A DNA stretch of 64,000 bases. Source: Thermanaeromonas sp. C210. GTDB taxonomy: Bacteria; Bacillota; DSM-521; Neomoorellales; Neomoorellaceae. The notes under the pieces were generated by a model. It was not told the origin of the DNA and ran no database searches. It saw nothing but the letters and a program-made list of their open reading frames with translations. The position numbers and the translations under genes were made by a program. Below, piece by piece: positions 35,978 through 45,587 of this stretch. The DNA lies in contig NZ_BLWF01000003.1 of NCBI RefSeq assembly GCF_013167955.1, forward strand, positions 248,001 through 312,000. The letters are read 5' to 3'. How positions within the stretch are numbered: position 1 is the first letter of the stretch; every line of letters starts with the position of its first letter.

Positions 35978-37400
35978 CTTCCTTAATCTCACGCTCCAGG
36001 AGCGCCCTCTGGAAGCTAGAGATCCACCAATGTACATCATGGCGCCGGACTTGCTCCTGCAGGCGGTAGAGCCGCTGCTTCTGCTGGGACAGCGGCATGG
36101 CCAGGGCAGTTTTTAAGGCGGCCACCATTCCCTCGACGTCGTAGGGATTCACAATCAGAGCCTCCCTCAGTTCCCGTGCCGCGCCGGCAAAGCGGCTCAA
36201 AATGAGGACGCCGGTACCGTCTACGCGGCTGGCAACGTACTCCTTGGCCACCAAATTTAAGCCGTCCCGCAGGGGGGTGACCAGCATCAAGTCGGCCGCC
36301 AAATAATAGCTTACTAGCTCGCGCCTGGGAATCCCGCGCCAGAAATAATGCACCGGCCGATAGCTGCCGTAGCTAAACCGGCCGTTAATGCGGCCCACCG
36401 CTTCTTCTACCCGGCTCCGCAACTGCTGATAGGCGGGGATCGCCGTGCGGCTGGGCACGGCTATTTGCAGCAGGGCGAGGCGGCCACGCCATTCCGGCGC
36501 TTCTTCCAGGAAACGCTCGAAGGCCAGGAGTCTTTCTAAAATGCCCTTGGTGTAATCTAAACGCTCGATGGCCAGGGCGATTTTCTCCACGCTGAGCTGG
36601 CGCCGCAGGTCTTCGGCCTGCTGCCGGATGTTAGGGTCCCGGGCCAACTTTTGGAAAGCTTCGAAGTCGATGCCCATGGGCCAGGCAGGCACCATAATTT
36701 TCCTGCCATTCCAGCGGACCGTTAGGGAGTTGTAATCTACGGGCGCATCGAGCAGTTTGTTAACGGCTTGCAGAAAGTTGTGGCTGTAGTCCATAAGGTG
36801 AAAGGCTATTATATCGCTGCCCAGCAGGCCCCGCAACAGGGCCCGGGCCCAGGGTAAAGTTGCGAAAAGATCGTAATGGGGAAAGGGTATATGCCAGAAA
36901 AATACCTGTTTAAGGTACGGCCGGTGGCGCCGCAGGATGGCGGGTACCAGGGTCAGGTGATAATCGTTCACCCAGACAGTATCGCCGTCACCGGCCTCGG
37001 CCAGGGCCGCCAGGGCAAATTTATTATTAACCTGGCGGTAGGCGGCCCACTCCAGGGGATCATAACGGCATTTCTCTAGGAAATAATGGCACAGGGGCCA
37101 CAGGGCTCCGTTGGTGAAACCGTGATAATAGAGCCGGATCTCTTCGGCGGTCAAAGGCACTTCCGAAAAAAGATATGACGGTTCTCCGGGAGGTACCATC
37201 ATCTTGAGGCCGGGAGCGCCAGCATCTGCGGCTTCCCGGCCACCCCACGCTACCCATACGCCGCCCCTTTCCATGAGAACGGGCTCCACGGCCGATACCA
37301 GGCCGCTGATGGCCGGAACGGCTTCGGGCCCACCGTCTGTATCCTTTATAGTGTACGAGCCGCGGTTGGAAACCAAAACGATTTTGCCTTCCTTGTCCAT
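35904..37400 (-). CDS. otsA: Trehalose-6-phosphate synthase (GT20)
   Basis: 498 aa from ATG 37400 (SD GGGGAGCGGAG); the frame is open further upstream but without a better start. Retaining glucosyltransferase that joins UDP-glucose and glucose 6-phosphate. Landmarks: VLVSNRGSYTIK near the N-terminus, GGVWVAWGG, VWVNDYHLTLVPAIL, FFWHIPFPHYD, the donor/phosphate site ERLDYTKGILERL and PLRDGLNLVAKEYVASR near the end. The canonical N-terminal SNRLP is SNRGS here. Followed directly by otsB. Confidence 0.93.
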   Translation of the reverse strand: MDKEGKIVLVSNRGSYTIKDTDGGPEAVPAISGLVSAVEPVLMERGGVWVAWGGREAADAGAPGLKMMVPPGEPSYLFSEVPLTAEEIRLYYHGFTNGALWPLCHYFLEKCRYDPLEWAAYRQVNNKFALAALAEAGDGDTVWVNDYHLTLVPAILRRHRPYLKQVFFWHIPFPHYDLFATLPWARALLRGLLGSDIIAFHLMDYSHNFLQAVNKLLDAPVDYNSLTVRWNGRKIMVPAWPMGIDFEAFQKLARDPNIRQQAEDLRRQLSVEKIALAIERLDYTKGILERLLAFERFLEEAPEWRGRLALLQIAVPSRTAIPAYQQLRSRVEEAVGRINGRFSYGSYRPVHYFWRGIPRRELVSYYLAADLMLVTPLRDGLNLVAKEYVASRVDGTGVLILSRFAGAARELREALIVNPYDVEGMVAALKTALAMPLSQQKQRLYRLQEQVRRHDVHWWISSFQRALLEREIKEDEAVRRPLRLSSYNRIPSTSAVDA

Positions 37401-37428
37401 TTTCTCCGCTCCCCTTCTGTCACCAGTG

Positions 37429-38625
37429 TTACCCCGTCTGAGCTTGCAACAGGCCCAAGGTGTCCTGGTAAACATCAAGGGTAGCTCGAGTCATGATTTC
37501 TACGGTGAAATGCTCTTCTACCATGCGCCGCCCGTTCTGACCTATATTGGCGGCAATACCGGGATTGTGGAGCAGGAAGATTGTGTAGCGGGCGAGGTCT
37601 TCATAATCCTTAGGAGATATCAGGAAACCGTTATAACCCGGGCGTACTACTTCAGGCATGCCGCCGGCCCGGCTGACGATGATGGGCTTGCCGCTGGCCA
37701 TGGCCTCCAGCATTACCAGCCCAAAGGGCTCCTGGAAGGACGAAGGATACCAGCAGATCTCGGCGCCTTTGTAAATTTGAGGCATTTCAAACCAGGGAAA
37801 GAAGCGGACGAATACGTGGTCCTTCAGGTCCAGCTCCTCTATGAGCTGGTTGATGTAGAGTATTTCTGCCGGCTGCTTTTGACCCCAGTCTACGGTGTTG
37901 GAAGTTCCCGCCATCACAAGGAGGGCGTCCGGTATCTGGCGCCTGATTAGATCCAGGGCGCGGAGGCTGACGTCACAGCCTTTGGCAAGGCTCATGCGGG
38001 CCGGGTGGAAGATGACCCGCCGGCCGCGCAAGGCAGGATAGGCTCGATAGAGATTTTGTAATTCCAAAGCCGTGGGCGGCTGGAAGGCATGGTCGTCGAT
38101 TCCGTGGTGAACCACTACCACGCGTTCGGGAGGATAGCCGTTCACTATCAACTCCTGGCGTATGTAGTGGCTCACGGCGATCACCGCATCCCAACCGCGG
38201 GCTAGAGTATTCATGCGCTTCCACAATTCATCATCCCACACATTATGGGCCGTTAGTACGAGGGGCCAGCCATGGCGAGCGCAGATCTCCTGTAAGGCGG
38301 AAGCATGTACGAAGCTGAAGTAGTGAAAGTTGTGGGCATGAACCACATCGGGCCGGAAATCGAGGAGGAAGTCTTCCATAACCCGGCGTATTTCTACCGC
38401 TTTAGCCTCGATAAGCTCCGGAGTTAGAGAGTTAAGATCCAGGAGAGGAGAGCGCCGGATGGCCACTCCCCGCCAGGTCTCGTAGGCCAAGGTTCCCGGA
38501 GCTGTAGCTGTTACCAGGCTCACGGTATGACCCTGCTGCACCAGCCGCGGACAAAGGAGGGCCAGGTGAGACTCTACCCCGCCAATAATGGGGGGAAAAG
38601 CCCAGTGCAACATGGCGATGCGCAT
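37429..38625 (-). CDS. GT4-family glycosyltransferase
   Basis: 398 aa from ATG 38625 (SD GGGGGAGGAA). GT-B fold: MRIAMLHWAFPPIIGGVESH at the N-terminus, HAHNFHYFSFVHA, VVHHGIDDHAF, a FHPARMSLAKGCDVSLRAL donor-site strand and the ExE-type segment PSSFQEPFGLVMLEAMASGK with GMPEVV behind it. Sits between the debranching-like enzyme and otsA, so a role in making or decorating a glucose-based solute or glycan is likely. The acceptor is not determinable from sequence. Confidence 0.85.
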   Translation of the reverse strand: MRIAMLHWAFPPIIGGVESHLALLCPRLVQQGHTVSLVTATAPGTLAYETWRGVAIRRSPLLDLNSLTPELIEAKAVEIRRVMEDFLLDFRPDVVHAHNFHYFSFVHASALQEICARHGWPLVLTAHNVWDDELWKRMNTLARGWDAVIAVSHYIRQELIVNGYPPERVVVVHHGIDDHAFQPPTALELQNLYRAYPALRGRRVIFHPARMSLAKGCDVSLRALDLIRRQIPDALLVMAGTSNTVDWGQKQPAEILYINQLIEELDLKDHVFVRFFPWFEMPQIYKGAEICWYPSSFQEPFGLVMLEAMASGKPIIVSRAGGMPEVVRPGYNGFLISPKDYEDLARYTIFLLHNPGIAANIGQNGRRMVEEHFTVEIMTRATLDVYQDTLGLLQAQTG

Positions 38626-38706
38626 ACGCGATTCCTCCCCCTGATGGAATAGTTTAACACTAAAATTATAGTCCAGGAGCACGACGAAAGTCAAGGAAGG
38701 GCAGGA

Positions 38707-40869
38707 CTACGCTTCAATGATAACCTTTATATTACCCTCCTTCCGCAGCACATGGCAAAAGACTTGCCCCTCCCGCTCCTCGAAGACCAGATCAATGCGG
38801 CTCTGGGCCACAGCCAGATTGCGCATCTCCAGTCGTTTGGCTCCCGGTAAAAGAAGCGGCCGATTAATATATATGGTGTTGTCCCGGCAATCTAAACCTA
38901 ATAAGCTCTGCAAAAAAGAAAAAATACTTCCCACCGCCCAGGCCTGGGGATCACAGGCAATGGGGTAGCGGACGGGACCGGTGAGGCCCCGGCGGGTAAA
39001 GCCGCAGAAAAGTTCGGGCCAGCGGTTGTAGGAAAAGAAGGCGCTGGCCTCAAAGAGGCCGGAGGCCAGGCGGTACAGCTCGGCGAGGCACTGGTACCGG
39101 CGCATGCCGGCCGCGATTATGGCGTTGTCGTGGGGCCAGACGGAGCCGTTGTGGTAACTCATGGGGTTGTAGGGTTTTTCCCTTTTGCTCATGGTACGGA
39201 TGCCCCAGCCGGAATAAAAATCTTCGGCCAGGAGGCGGCGTACCACCCGCTGGGCCTGTTCCTCCGACAGAATGCCAGTAAACAGGCAGTGCCCCCCGTT
39301 GGAGACGAGAGTAGTAATGGGCCGTTTTGACCCGTCCAGGGCAAAAATAAGATAGCCCTCATCCTCCCGCCAGAAATCCCTTATGAACCGCTCCCTTAGC
39401 CTGTGGGCCCTCCGGAGCAGGCTGGCGGCTACCATTCCTTCCCCCAGGACCTGCAGCAGGTAGGCCGCTTCCTGCAGGGCCAAGTAATAATAGGCCTGCA
39501 CCTCTACCAGAGCAATGGGGCCGGCGGGGACACGGCCTTCAGGGTCAATTACGCCGTCCCAGGAATCCTTCCAACCCTGGTTGGTTAGCCCGGCGGGAGA
39601 TGTCCGCAGGTACTCCAGGTAGCCATCGTTATCCAGGTCCCCGTACCAAAGGCACCACCGGATGCAGCGTCGCAGGGGCTCGGCCATGTCCCTCAGGAGG
39701 TCTTTATCCAGGGTCCAGCGGTAGAGGGCACCGAGAAGAATCACAAACCAAAGGGTGGCATCGATGGAACCATAATAGGGGCTGTGGGGGACTTCCCGAC
39801 AACGGGTCATTTCTCCCCGGCGGAGTTCGTGCAAGATCTTGCCGGGTGCTTCCTCCCGCCATTTATCCTCCCGCCTTCCCTGGTAGCGGGCGAGGAAGCG
39901 GAGAGTATTTCTGGCAATATCCGGATTGACGATTAAGGTCTGCCAGGAAGTAATAAGGGAGTCGCGGCCGAAGGGAGCTGCATACCATGGTATGCCGGCA
40001 TCAAGGATGCGCCCTTCCCCCGGGTAATCGGTCTGGAGGGCAGCCAGGTCCGTCAGGGCCGTCTGCAACATGTTGTTTAGAGAGGTGTTGTCCGTGTGGA
40101 ATTGGGTGCATTCCCGTTCCCACTGGTGATAGCGGCCCGCCAGCATGATGGTGGCGGCAGAAAATCCGGTGGAAATGAGGGCCGGGTCCTCAGCGATTTC
40201 CTTATCCAGATCTACCCGGAAATGGAGGTAAACTTTCTTATGGGGAGGTAAAGTAAGATTATACCGTATCAGAGCTCGACCCGGTTCGGCCCTGATGGTA
40301 GCCGGAGGAGGGTCCAAAGAGACCGCCGTGGTCCTTACCTGGCCGTCGAGGCCCCGGTAGGCCAGCTTAACCCCCCAGCGGGTCACCTCCGGGGGCAAAA
40401 TTTCCCCCCGCCGGGGCCTCCTGGTTCCGCGGACCTCAAAAATATCGCGGAAGTCGGCCCCCAGGAGGATATCCAGGGAAAGGCTTAAGGGAAAGGAATT
40501 AAAGTTAATAAGGCGCAAGCGCTGGAATAAGGCGTCCTTGATGAGCCTTAATAGGCGGAGGTGGACACTTTGCAGCGGGACGACCTGGCCTGAGGGAAGG
40601 GTAAACTCCGGGTTGGTCAACTCTATCTGGGCAAAGTGGCTGTCCCGTATGGCCGAGGAGAGAAAGACGGGCTTGCGTTCCTGCAGGAACAGCTCGAACC
40701 GGTCCAGGTAGCGGGTGTCGCTGTGAAAGAGACCCAGACTTCCCGGATTGCCGCCTGCAATTTCCCCCGTGGGCAGGGAAACCAAAAAGATATTACCTTC
40801 TTTCAACACTTCGGTTACCGGTTCGACTTCGGCGGGGGCCACGCGGAGATCTAAGGGAAGTTCTGCCAC
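38707..40869 (-). CDS. Glycogen-debranching-type glycosidase (amylo-1,6-glucosidase family)
   Basis: 720 aa. The N-terminal beta domain (residues about 1-250) has the bacterial GDE pattern (NIFLVSLPTGEIAGGNPGSL, GLFHSDTRYLDRFEL). The C-terminal part is an (alpha/alpha)6 barrel with GIPWYAAPFGRDSLITSWQ, GQRREDKWR-like charged loop, GQWKDSWDG-like acceptor segment (here QGWKDSWDGVIDPEG) and GWGIRTMSKREKPYNPMSYH with NGSVWPHDNAIIA. Related proteins hydrolyse alpha-glucosidic bonds of branched glucans or glucosyl compatible solutes. First gene of the operon with GT4, otsA, otsB and galU. SD AAGGAGG before the ATG. Confidence 0.83.
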   Translation of the reverse strand: MAELPLDLRVAPAEVEPVTEVLKEGNIFLVSLPTGEIAGGNPGSLGLFHSDTRYLDRFELFLQERKPVFLSSAIRDSHFAQIELTNPEFTLPSGQVVPLQSVHLRLLRLIKDALFQRLRLINFNSFPLSLSLDILLGADFRDIFEVRGTRRPRRGEILPPEVTRWGVKLAYRGLDGQVRTTAVSLDPPPATIRAEPGRALIRYNLTLPPHKKVYLHFRVDLDKEIAEDPALISTGFSAATIMLAGRYHQWERECTQFHTDNTSLNNMLQTALTDLAALQTDYPGEGRILDAGIPWYAAPFGRDSLITSWQTLIVNPDIARNTLRFLARYQGRREDKWREEAPGKILHELRRGEMTRCREVPHSPYYGSIDATLWFVILLGALYRWTLDKDLLRDMAEPLRRCIRWCLWYGDLDNDGYLEYLRTSPAGLTNQGWKDSWDGVIDPEGRVPAGPIALVEVQAYYYLALQEAAYLLQVLGEGMVAASLLRRAHRLRERFIRDFWREDEGYLIFALDGSKRPITTLVSNGGHCLFTGILSEEQAQRVVRRLLAEDFYSGWGIRTMSKREKPYNPMSYHNGSVWPHDNAIIAAGMRRYQCLAELYRLASGLFEASAFFSYNRWPELFCGFTRRGLTGPVRYPIACDPQAWAVGSIFSFLQSLLGLDCRDNTIYINRPLLLPGAKRLEMRNLAVAQSRIDLVFEEREGQVFCHVLRKEGNIKVIIEA

Positions 40870-41205
40870 GGCAATACCTCCTTCTGCAGGGCCTCTGTCC
40901 TTGCCGCCCGGGTTTATGGTCCCGCCATTACTCTTCGGACACCTTTTGTTTTTGCCCGGAAGACTGCGGGGCTGTAAAGCAGGCTGAAATGCCGCAGTTT
41001 AGGTGGGGCGGCAAACCGGGGTGGGGAGGAACCCGGGACCGCCCGCTGGGCCGATGCTCCGCCGCCGGTAAAACCGGGGCTCGCGGGTATATGGCCTTAG
41101 ATTTCGACGGATAACGGAAGTTTCCTTCTGAGTTTACGTCATTCCTGGACAGCGGCCCCGCCCTTGAGTAAAATGAAGATATACTCGGGGGAAAGGGGAA
41201 AACGG
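40870..41205. other. 336-bp divergent intergenic region
   Basis: Holds the promoters of the minus-strand sugar operon and of lysA. No lysine-riboswitch core, tRNA or terminator was recognised. GC-rich palindromic patches are present but none is convincing as an operator. Confidence 0.4.
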
Positions 41206-42519
41206 ATGGAGTTTCACGGAACTATGCGGGTCAACCTACGGGGCCACCTCGAGATAGGGGGGTGCGACGTAGTTGACCTGGCCCGGGAGTTTGGTACGCC
41301 GCTGCATATTTTTGACGAAGACCTCCTCCGTCAAAACTGTCGCAGGTTCCACCAGGCTTTCGTTCATAAGTATGGCAACGCCGAGGTAATTTATGCCGGC
41401 AAGGCCTTTCTGACCGTCGCCGTGTGCCGGATTATCCAACAAGAGGGTTTGGGTTTGGACGTAGTATCCGGAGGAGAGCTTTATACGGCCTTAAAGGCCG
41501 GATTTCCACCTGACCGCATTTATTTTCATGGCAATAATAAAAGCTATGCCGAACTTATAATGGCTTTGGAGGCAGGCGTGGGCCGGATAGTAGTGGATAA
41601 CTTCTTCGAGTTAGAAGTCCTGGCCCGCCTGGCAGAAGAGCGGGGGCAGAAGGTTCCCGTCCTCCTGCGCCTCACTCCCGGCATTGAAGCCCACACCCAT
41701 GAATATATTAGGACCGGCCAAATAGATTCCAAGTTCGGGTTTACCTTGCCCAACGGACAGGCCATAGCTGCCGTGAAAAAGGTGAAGGAGATGCCGGGGT
41801 TAGAATATAAAGGCCTGCACTGTCATATAGGTTCCCAGATCTTTGATGTGGAGCCCTACCGCCATGCTGCCGAAGTTATGATGGCGTTTATAGAGGAGAT
41901 AAGGAACACCACCGGGCTCATAACAGAGGAACTGGACCTGGGCGGAGGGTTCGGCATCGTTTATGTGGAGGGCGACAATCCCCCGCCTATTGAGGCCTAT
42001 GCTGAGGCCATTATGGCGGGAGTATGCGGGGAAGCCGAAAGGCGGGGGCTTAAGGTGCCGAAAGTTATTGTGGAACCGGGGCGGGCCATCGTGGGAACGG
42101 CCGGCAGCACAGCCTACACTGTGGGCTCCATCAAAGAAATCCCGGGCGTGCGGAAGTATGTGGCGGTGGACGGCGGGATGGCAGATAACATTCGCCCGGC
42201 CCTGTACGGGGCCCGCTACGAAGCCATCCTGGCCAATAAGGCGGCGGCCGAGGCTACCGAAGTGGTGTCCATTACAGGGAAGTGCTGCGAGTCGGGAGAC
42301 ATGCTCATATGGGATGTCGCCCTGCCGGAGGTGGAGCCGGGCGACATTCTGCTGACCCCTTGCACCGGCGCCTACGGTTATGCCATGGCCAGCAACTACA
42401 ACCGTCTGGGTCGGCCGGCTGCAGTCCTGGTCAGGGAAGGTCAAGCGGACCTCATCATCAAAAGGGAGACCTATGAGGACTTGCTCCGGTATGACGTACT
42501 GCCGGCCAGGCTGAAATGA
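41206..42519 (+). CDS. lysA: Diaminopimelate decarboxylase
   Basis: 437 aa from ATG 41206 (SD AAAGGGG); the frame opens earlier with a TTG at 41164 that lacks an SD. PLP enzyme of fold type III, converting meso-diaminopimelate to lysine and CO2. PLP-lysine in VIYAGKAFLTVAVCR; HGNNKSYAEL; HCHIGSQIFDVEPYRHA; GGGFGIVYVEGD; EPGRAIVGTAG; active-site Cys block GKCCESGDML; and TGAYGYAMASNYNRLGRPA. Co-directional with the M50 protease, trpS, scpA and scpB. Confidence 0.95.
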   Translation: MEFHGTMRVNLRGHLEIGGCDVVDLAREFGTPLHIFDEDLLRQNCRRFHQAFVHKYGNAEVIYAGKAFLTVAVCRIIQQEGLGLDVVSGGELYTALKAGFPPDRIYFHGNNKSYAELIMALEAGVGRIVVDNFFELEVLARLAEERGQKVPVLLRLTPGIEAHTHEYIRTGQIDSKFGFTLPNGQAIAAVKKVKEMPGLEYKGLHCHIGSQIFDVEPYRHAAEVMMAFIEEIRNTTGLITEELDLGGGFGIVYVEGDNPPPIEAYAEAIMAGVCGEAERRGLKVPKVIVEPGRAIVGTAGSTAYTVGSIKEIPGVRKYVAVDGGMADNIRPALYGARYEAILANKAAAEATEVVSITGKCCESGDMLIWDVALPEVEPGDILLTPCTGAYGYAMASNYNRLGRPAAVLVREGQADLIIKRETYEDLLRYDVLPARLK

Positions 42520-42532
42520 AGGAGTGACCGCC

Positions 42533-43162
42533 TTGTTTTTAAATAATATTGGAGACCTGTTGGCCAGCATCCCGGCCATACTACTGGCCCTCACCTTCCA
42601 TGAGTATGCCCATGGGAAGGTGGCCTACCTCCTGGGGGACCCCACTCCCAAATACCAAGGCAGGTTAACCCTAAATCCCCTGGCCCACCTGGACATCCTG
42701 GGAACCCTCCTCCTTTTGGTGGCCGGTTTTGGGTGGGCCAAGCCGGTCCAAGTGAATCCTTATTATTTTCAAATGGACCGGCGCAAAGGCATGATGCTGG
42801 TGGCCCTGGCCGGGCCCTTGATGAATCTGGTCCTGGCCTACTTGGCGGCCGTTGTTTTGCAGGTGTCCGTTTACCGCGGACTAAAGGAACCCTTTATTTT
42901 GACTTTCCTCCATTTGAGCGTTATGTATAATGTAGTCCTGGCGGTTTTTAACTTGCTGCCCCTGCCTCCTCTGGACGGTTCCCGGGTCTTGGCCGGCCTT
43001 GTATCCCGCCAGAGCGCCGGTTACCTCTACCAGTTGGAAACCGCAGGTCCCTTGATACTGCTTTTGCTGGTCGCCACGGGCATTGTGGGGAAGGTCATGC
43101 GTCCCCTGGTGTACCTGGTCCTCGATTTTATTCAGGCGGTAAGCAGATTGAGCGTCATATAA
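42533..43162 (+). CDS. Site-2-type membrane metalloprotease (M50)
   Basis: 209 aa from TTG 42533 (GAAGGAG 8 nt before); GTG 42524 in frame would sit inside the SD. Polytopic zinc protease: HExxH in LALTFHEYAHGKVAYLLGD, the second zinc-site segment NLLPLPPLDGSRVL with its Asp, and spans at LVALAGPLMNLVLAYLAAVV. Short M50B type without PDZ domain, common in Firmicutes; substrate unknown. Sits between lysA and trpS, 13 bp and 22 bp away. Confidence 0.87.
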   Translation: MFLNNIGDLLASIPAILLALTFHEYAHGKVAYLLGDPTPKYQGRLTLNPLAHLDILGTLLLLVAGFGWAKPVQVNPYYFQMDRRKGMMLVALAGPLMNLVLAYLAAVVLQVSVYRGLKEPFILTFLHLSVMYNVVLAVFNLLPLPPLDGSRVLAGLVSRQSAGYLYQLETAGPLILLLLVATGIVGKVMRPLVYLVLDFIQAVSRLSVI

Positions 43163-43184
43163 GGGTTTGATGGAGGTTAAAGGC

Positions 43185-44171
43185 ATGGCACGGGAAAGGA
43201 TCTTGAGCGGTATGCGGCCTACGGGGAGGTTGCATATCGGGCACTTAAGCGTGATAGAGAATTGGGTGCGTCTGCAGGAAGAACATGAGTGCTACTATTT
43301 CATTGCCGACTGGCACGCTTTAACTACGGCTTACGACGATCCCTCGGAGCTGCAGGAGAATATCCGGTCGATGCTCGTGGATTGGCTGAGCGCGGGCTTG
43401 AATCCTGAACGCAGTACGATTTTTGTCCAGTCCCATGTGAAGGAGCATGCCGAACTCCACCTGCTCTTTTCCATGATCACCCCCCTTTCCTGGCTGGAGC
43501 GCGTGCCAACCTATAAGGATCAGGTGCAGCAGCTGGGCCAGGAGGGCAAGGATATATCGACCTACGGTTTCCTGGGCTATCCCCTCCTCCAGGCGGCCGA
43601 TATTCTCATTTATAGGGCCAGCGCCGTACCGGTAGGAGAAGACCAGCTGCCCCACCTGGAGTTCTGCCGGGAGGTGGCCAGACGCTTTAACCATCTCTAT
43701 AAGGTTCCCCTTTTTCCGGAACCGAAAGCCCTCCTGTCCAGGGTGGCCCTGCTGCCCGGGATTGACGGCCGCAAGATGAGCAAGAGTTACCGCAACGATA
43801 TTCCCCTGGGGGCCACGCCGGAAGAGGTGCGGGAAAAGGTGCGCCTCATGATTACCGATCCCACCCGCATCCATAAGAGCGATCCGGGGCATCCGGAGGT
43901 ATGCGTTGTTCATACCTACCACGAGATTTACAACCGGGAAGAAATAGAAGAAACCAGGGCCAGTTGCCGGGCAGGTGCCATCGGATGTGTAGCGTGCAAA
44001 CGCCGCCTGGCGGACAGAGTCAATGAGGTCCTGGAACCTTTGCGGGAACGCCGCCAACGGCTTCTGCAACGGCCGGAGTTACTGCAAGATATTTTGCACG
44101 CCGGAGCGGCTAGGGCAAGGGAGGTAGCCGGTTCCACCATAGCCGAGGTGCGGGCTGCTATGGGGGTATAG
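43185..44171 (+). CDS. trpS: Tryptophanyl-tRNA synthetase
   Basis: 328 aa from ATG 43185, with GGAGG 9 nt before. Class I synthetase charging tRNA-Trp. HIGH motif as RLHIGHLSVIENW, tryptophan-binding region YFIADWHALTT and PLLQAADILIYRA, VGEDQLPHLEFCREVARRF, and KMSKS in GRKMSKSYRNDI. No T-box leader is visible upstream; it is read through from lysA and the protease gene. Confidence 0.96.
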   Translation: MARERILSGMRPTGRLHIGHLSVIENWVRLQEEHECYYFIADWHALTTAYDDPSELQENIRSMLVDWLSAGLNPERSTIFVQSHVKEHAELHLLFSMITPLSWLERVPTYKDQVQQLGQEGKDISTYGFLGYPLLQAADILIYRASAVPVGEDQLPHLEFCREVARRFNHLYKVPLFPEPKALLSRVALLPGIDGRKMSKSYRNDIPLGATPEEVREKVRLMITDPTRIHKSDPGHPEVCVVHTYHEIYNREEIEETRASCRAGAIGCVACKRRLADRVNEVLEPLRERRQRLLQRPELLQDILHAGAARAREVAGSTIAEVRAAMGV

Positions 44172-44178
44172 GAATCCC

Positions 44179-44931
44179 GTGGCCTACTGGGTAGAGTTGG
44201 ACGTCTTCCAGGGACCCCTGGACCTGCTCCTATACCTCCTTAAGGAGCAGGAGATAGAGGTGAGGGATATACCTGTGGCGGAGGTAACGGCCCGCTATTG
44301 GGAATTCCTGCGCCACCTGGGTGAAACAGATGCGGAGGCCATGGAAGAATTCCTGCTCCTGGGAGCCGAGCTTTTAGCCTTGAAGGCCAGGCTTCTTCTT
44401 AACCTTCCTTCTGAAGGGGCTGCCGGAGAAGAGGAACCAGACGAAGAAGCGTCCCGGCCGGAAGAGGAACTGGCCAGGCGCATGGAAGAATACCGCCCTT
44501 TCAAAAAAGCAGCCGAAGTTCTGGCCCTCTTGGCGGGTAGGGCTTCCCTGAGCTACGGCCGCCCCCTGGAGGCTGAGGCGGTTGTCGCGGCCCTGGCCCG
44601 GGTGGACCCCCTGGAGGGGGTCACCCTGGTTCATCTGCAAAGGGCCTACCGGGGTGTTTTGCTGCGCCTCGAGGAAGATCGGGAGGCTCGCGAACGGGTA
44701 CATACAGTAAAGCGGTTGTCCATCACTTTGCGAGGGCAGCAACGCATCATTTTGCGCTGCCTGTACCAGGTAAAGGGAAAACTTACCTTCCGTTCCCTTC
44801 TCCGGCCCCAGCCCAGCCGTTTAGAGGTGGCCACTACCCTGGTGGCCCTCCTGGAGCTGGTGAGGCGGGGAAGGGTTTATCTCTACCAGCCCCAGGCTTT
44901 TGCCGAAATTGAAGTGTGGCGGAAGGAGTGA
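44179..44931 (+). CDS. scpA: Segregation and condensation protein A
   Basis: 250 aa. Kleisin subunit of the Smc-ScpAB condensin. Begins with the family hallmark VELDVFQGPLDLLLYLLKEQ; then EEFLLLGAELLALKARLLL, an acidic linker (GAAGEEEPDEEASRPEEE) and the C-terminal winged helix (LTFRSLLRPQPSRLEVATTL). GTG start 8 bp after trpS. Followed by scpB with close spacing. Confidence 0.95.
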   Translation: MAYWVELDVFQGPLDLLLYLLKEQEIEVRDIPVAEVTARYWEFLRHLGETDAEAMEEFLLLGAELLALKARLLLNLPSEGAAGEEEPDEEASRPEEELARRMEEYRPFKKAAEVLALLAGRASLSYGRPLEAEAVVAALARVDPLEGVTLVHLQRAYRGVLLRLEEDREARERVHTVKRLSITLRGQQRIILRCLYQVKGKLTFRSLLRPQPSRLEVATTLVALLELVRRGRVYLYQPQAFAEIEVWRKE

Positions 44932-44938
44932 AGGGCTC

Positions 44939-45502
44939 TTGGCAGAAACCGCCGGTCAGGATAAAAGAGCCGCCTTGGAATGCCTCCTTTTCGTGGCCGG
45001 GGGGCCGGTCACCGCCTCTGCCCTAGCGCGCAGCCTGGACTTGGATGAGGAAGAAGTCGAGAACCTAGTCGGGGAATTACGGGAATTATATGAAAGGCAC
45101 GGGCATGGCCTGCAGATCAGGTGCATAGCGGGGGGGTACCAAATGTGTACGCGGCCCCGGTATGCTGAATATGTCGAAAAATTTCTTAAGCCAGAAGTCC
45201 CGGCCCTTTCCCGCGCCGCCCTGGAAACCCTGGCCATTATCGCTTACCGCCAGCCTATTACTAAAGGGGAGATCGAGCGCCTGCGGGGTGTAAAGGTGGA
45301 TGGAGTTCTGCACACCCTCTTGTCCAGGGAGCTCATAATGGAAGTGGGACGTAAAGAAGTACCCGGACGCCCTATACTCTACGGTACCACCTCCCGCTTT
45401 CTGGAACATTTCGGTTTGACCAGCCTGAAAGAACTCCCTCCTTTAGAAGAAGGGCAAGAGGGACGTATGGAGGTTGCGGCCACCGTTCCCGAAGAGCCGT
45501 AA
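44939..45502 (+). CDS. scpB: Segregation and condensation protein B
   Basis: 187 aa from TTG 44939 (GGAAGGAG about 10 nt before); the frame opens at 44900 inside scpA without an SD. Two winged-helix domains with RAALECLLFVAGGPVTA, LETLAIIAYRQPITKGEIE and VDGVLHTLLSRELIMEVGRK. Dimer that binds ScpA in the Smc complex. Confidence 0.95.
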   Translation: MAETAGQDKRAALECLLFVAGGPVTASALARSLDLDEEEVENLVGELRELYERHGHGLQIRCIAGGYQMCTRPRYAEYVEKFLKPEVPALSRAALETLAIIAYRQPITKGEIERLRGVKVDGVLHTLLSRELIMEVGRKEVPGRPILYGTTSRFLEHFGLTSLKELPPLEEGQEGRMEVAATVPEEP

Positions 45503-45517
45503 TCCCCCTTACACTAT

Positions 45518-45578
45518 CCCCTTTTACCCGGGCGTTAACGCCGTATAGAGGAGTGTCGCCCGGGGAGACTAAAGGGGG
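45518..45578 (+). promoter_or_regulatory. Hairpin able to mask the ribosome binding site of the DUF2953 gene
   Basis: CCCCTTTT (45518-45525) and CCCGGGCG (45527-45534) can pair with CGCCCGGG (45557-45564) and AAAGGGG (45571-45577). The last segment is the SD of the gene starting at 45588. There is no U tract, so translational control or an RNA-processing structure is likelier than termination. Confidence 0.45.
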
Positions 45579-45587
45579 GAAGGCAGT

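Noticed and set aside
40870-41205. Lysine riboswitch upstream of lysA
   Set aside because: No conserved L-box motifs could be found in the intergenic region.
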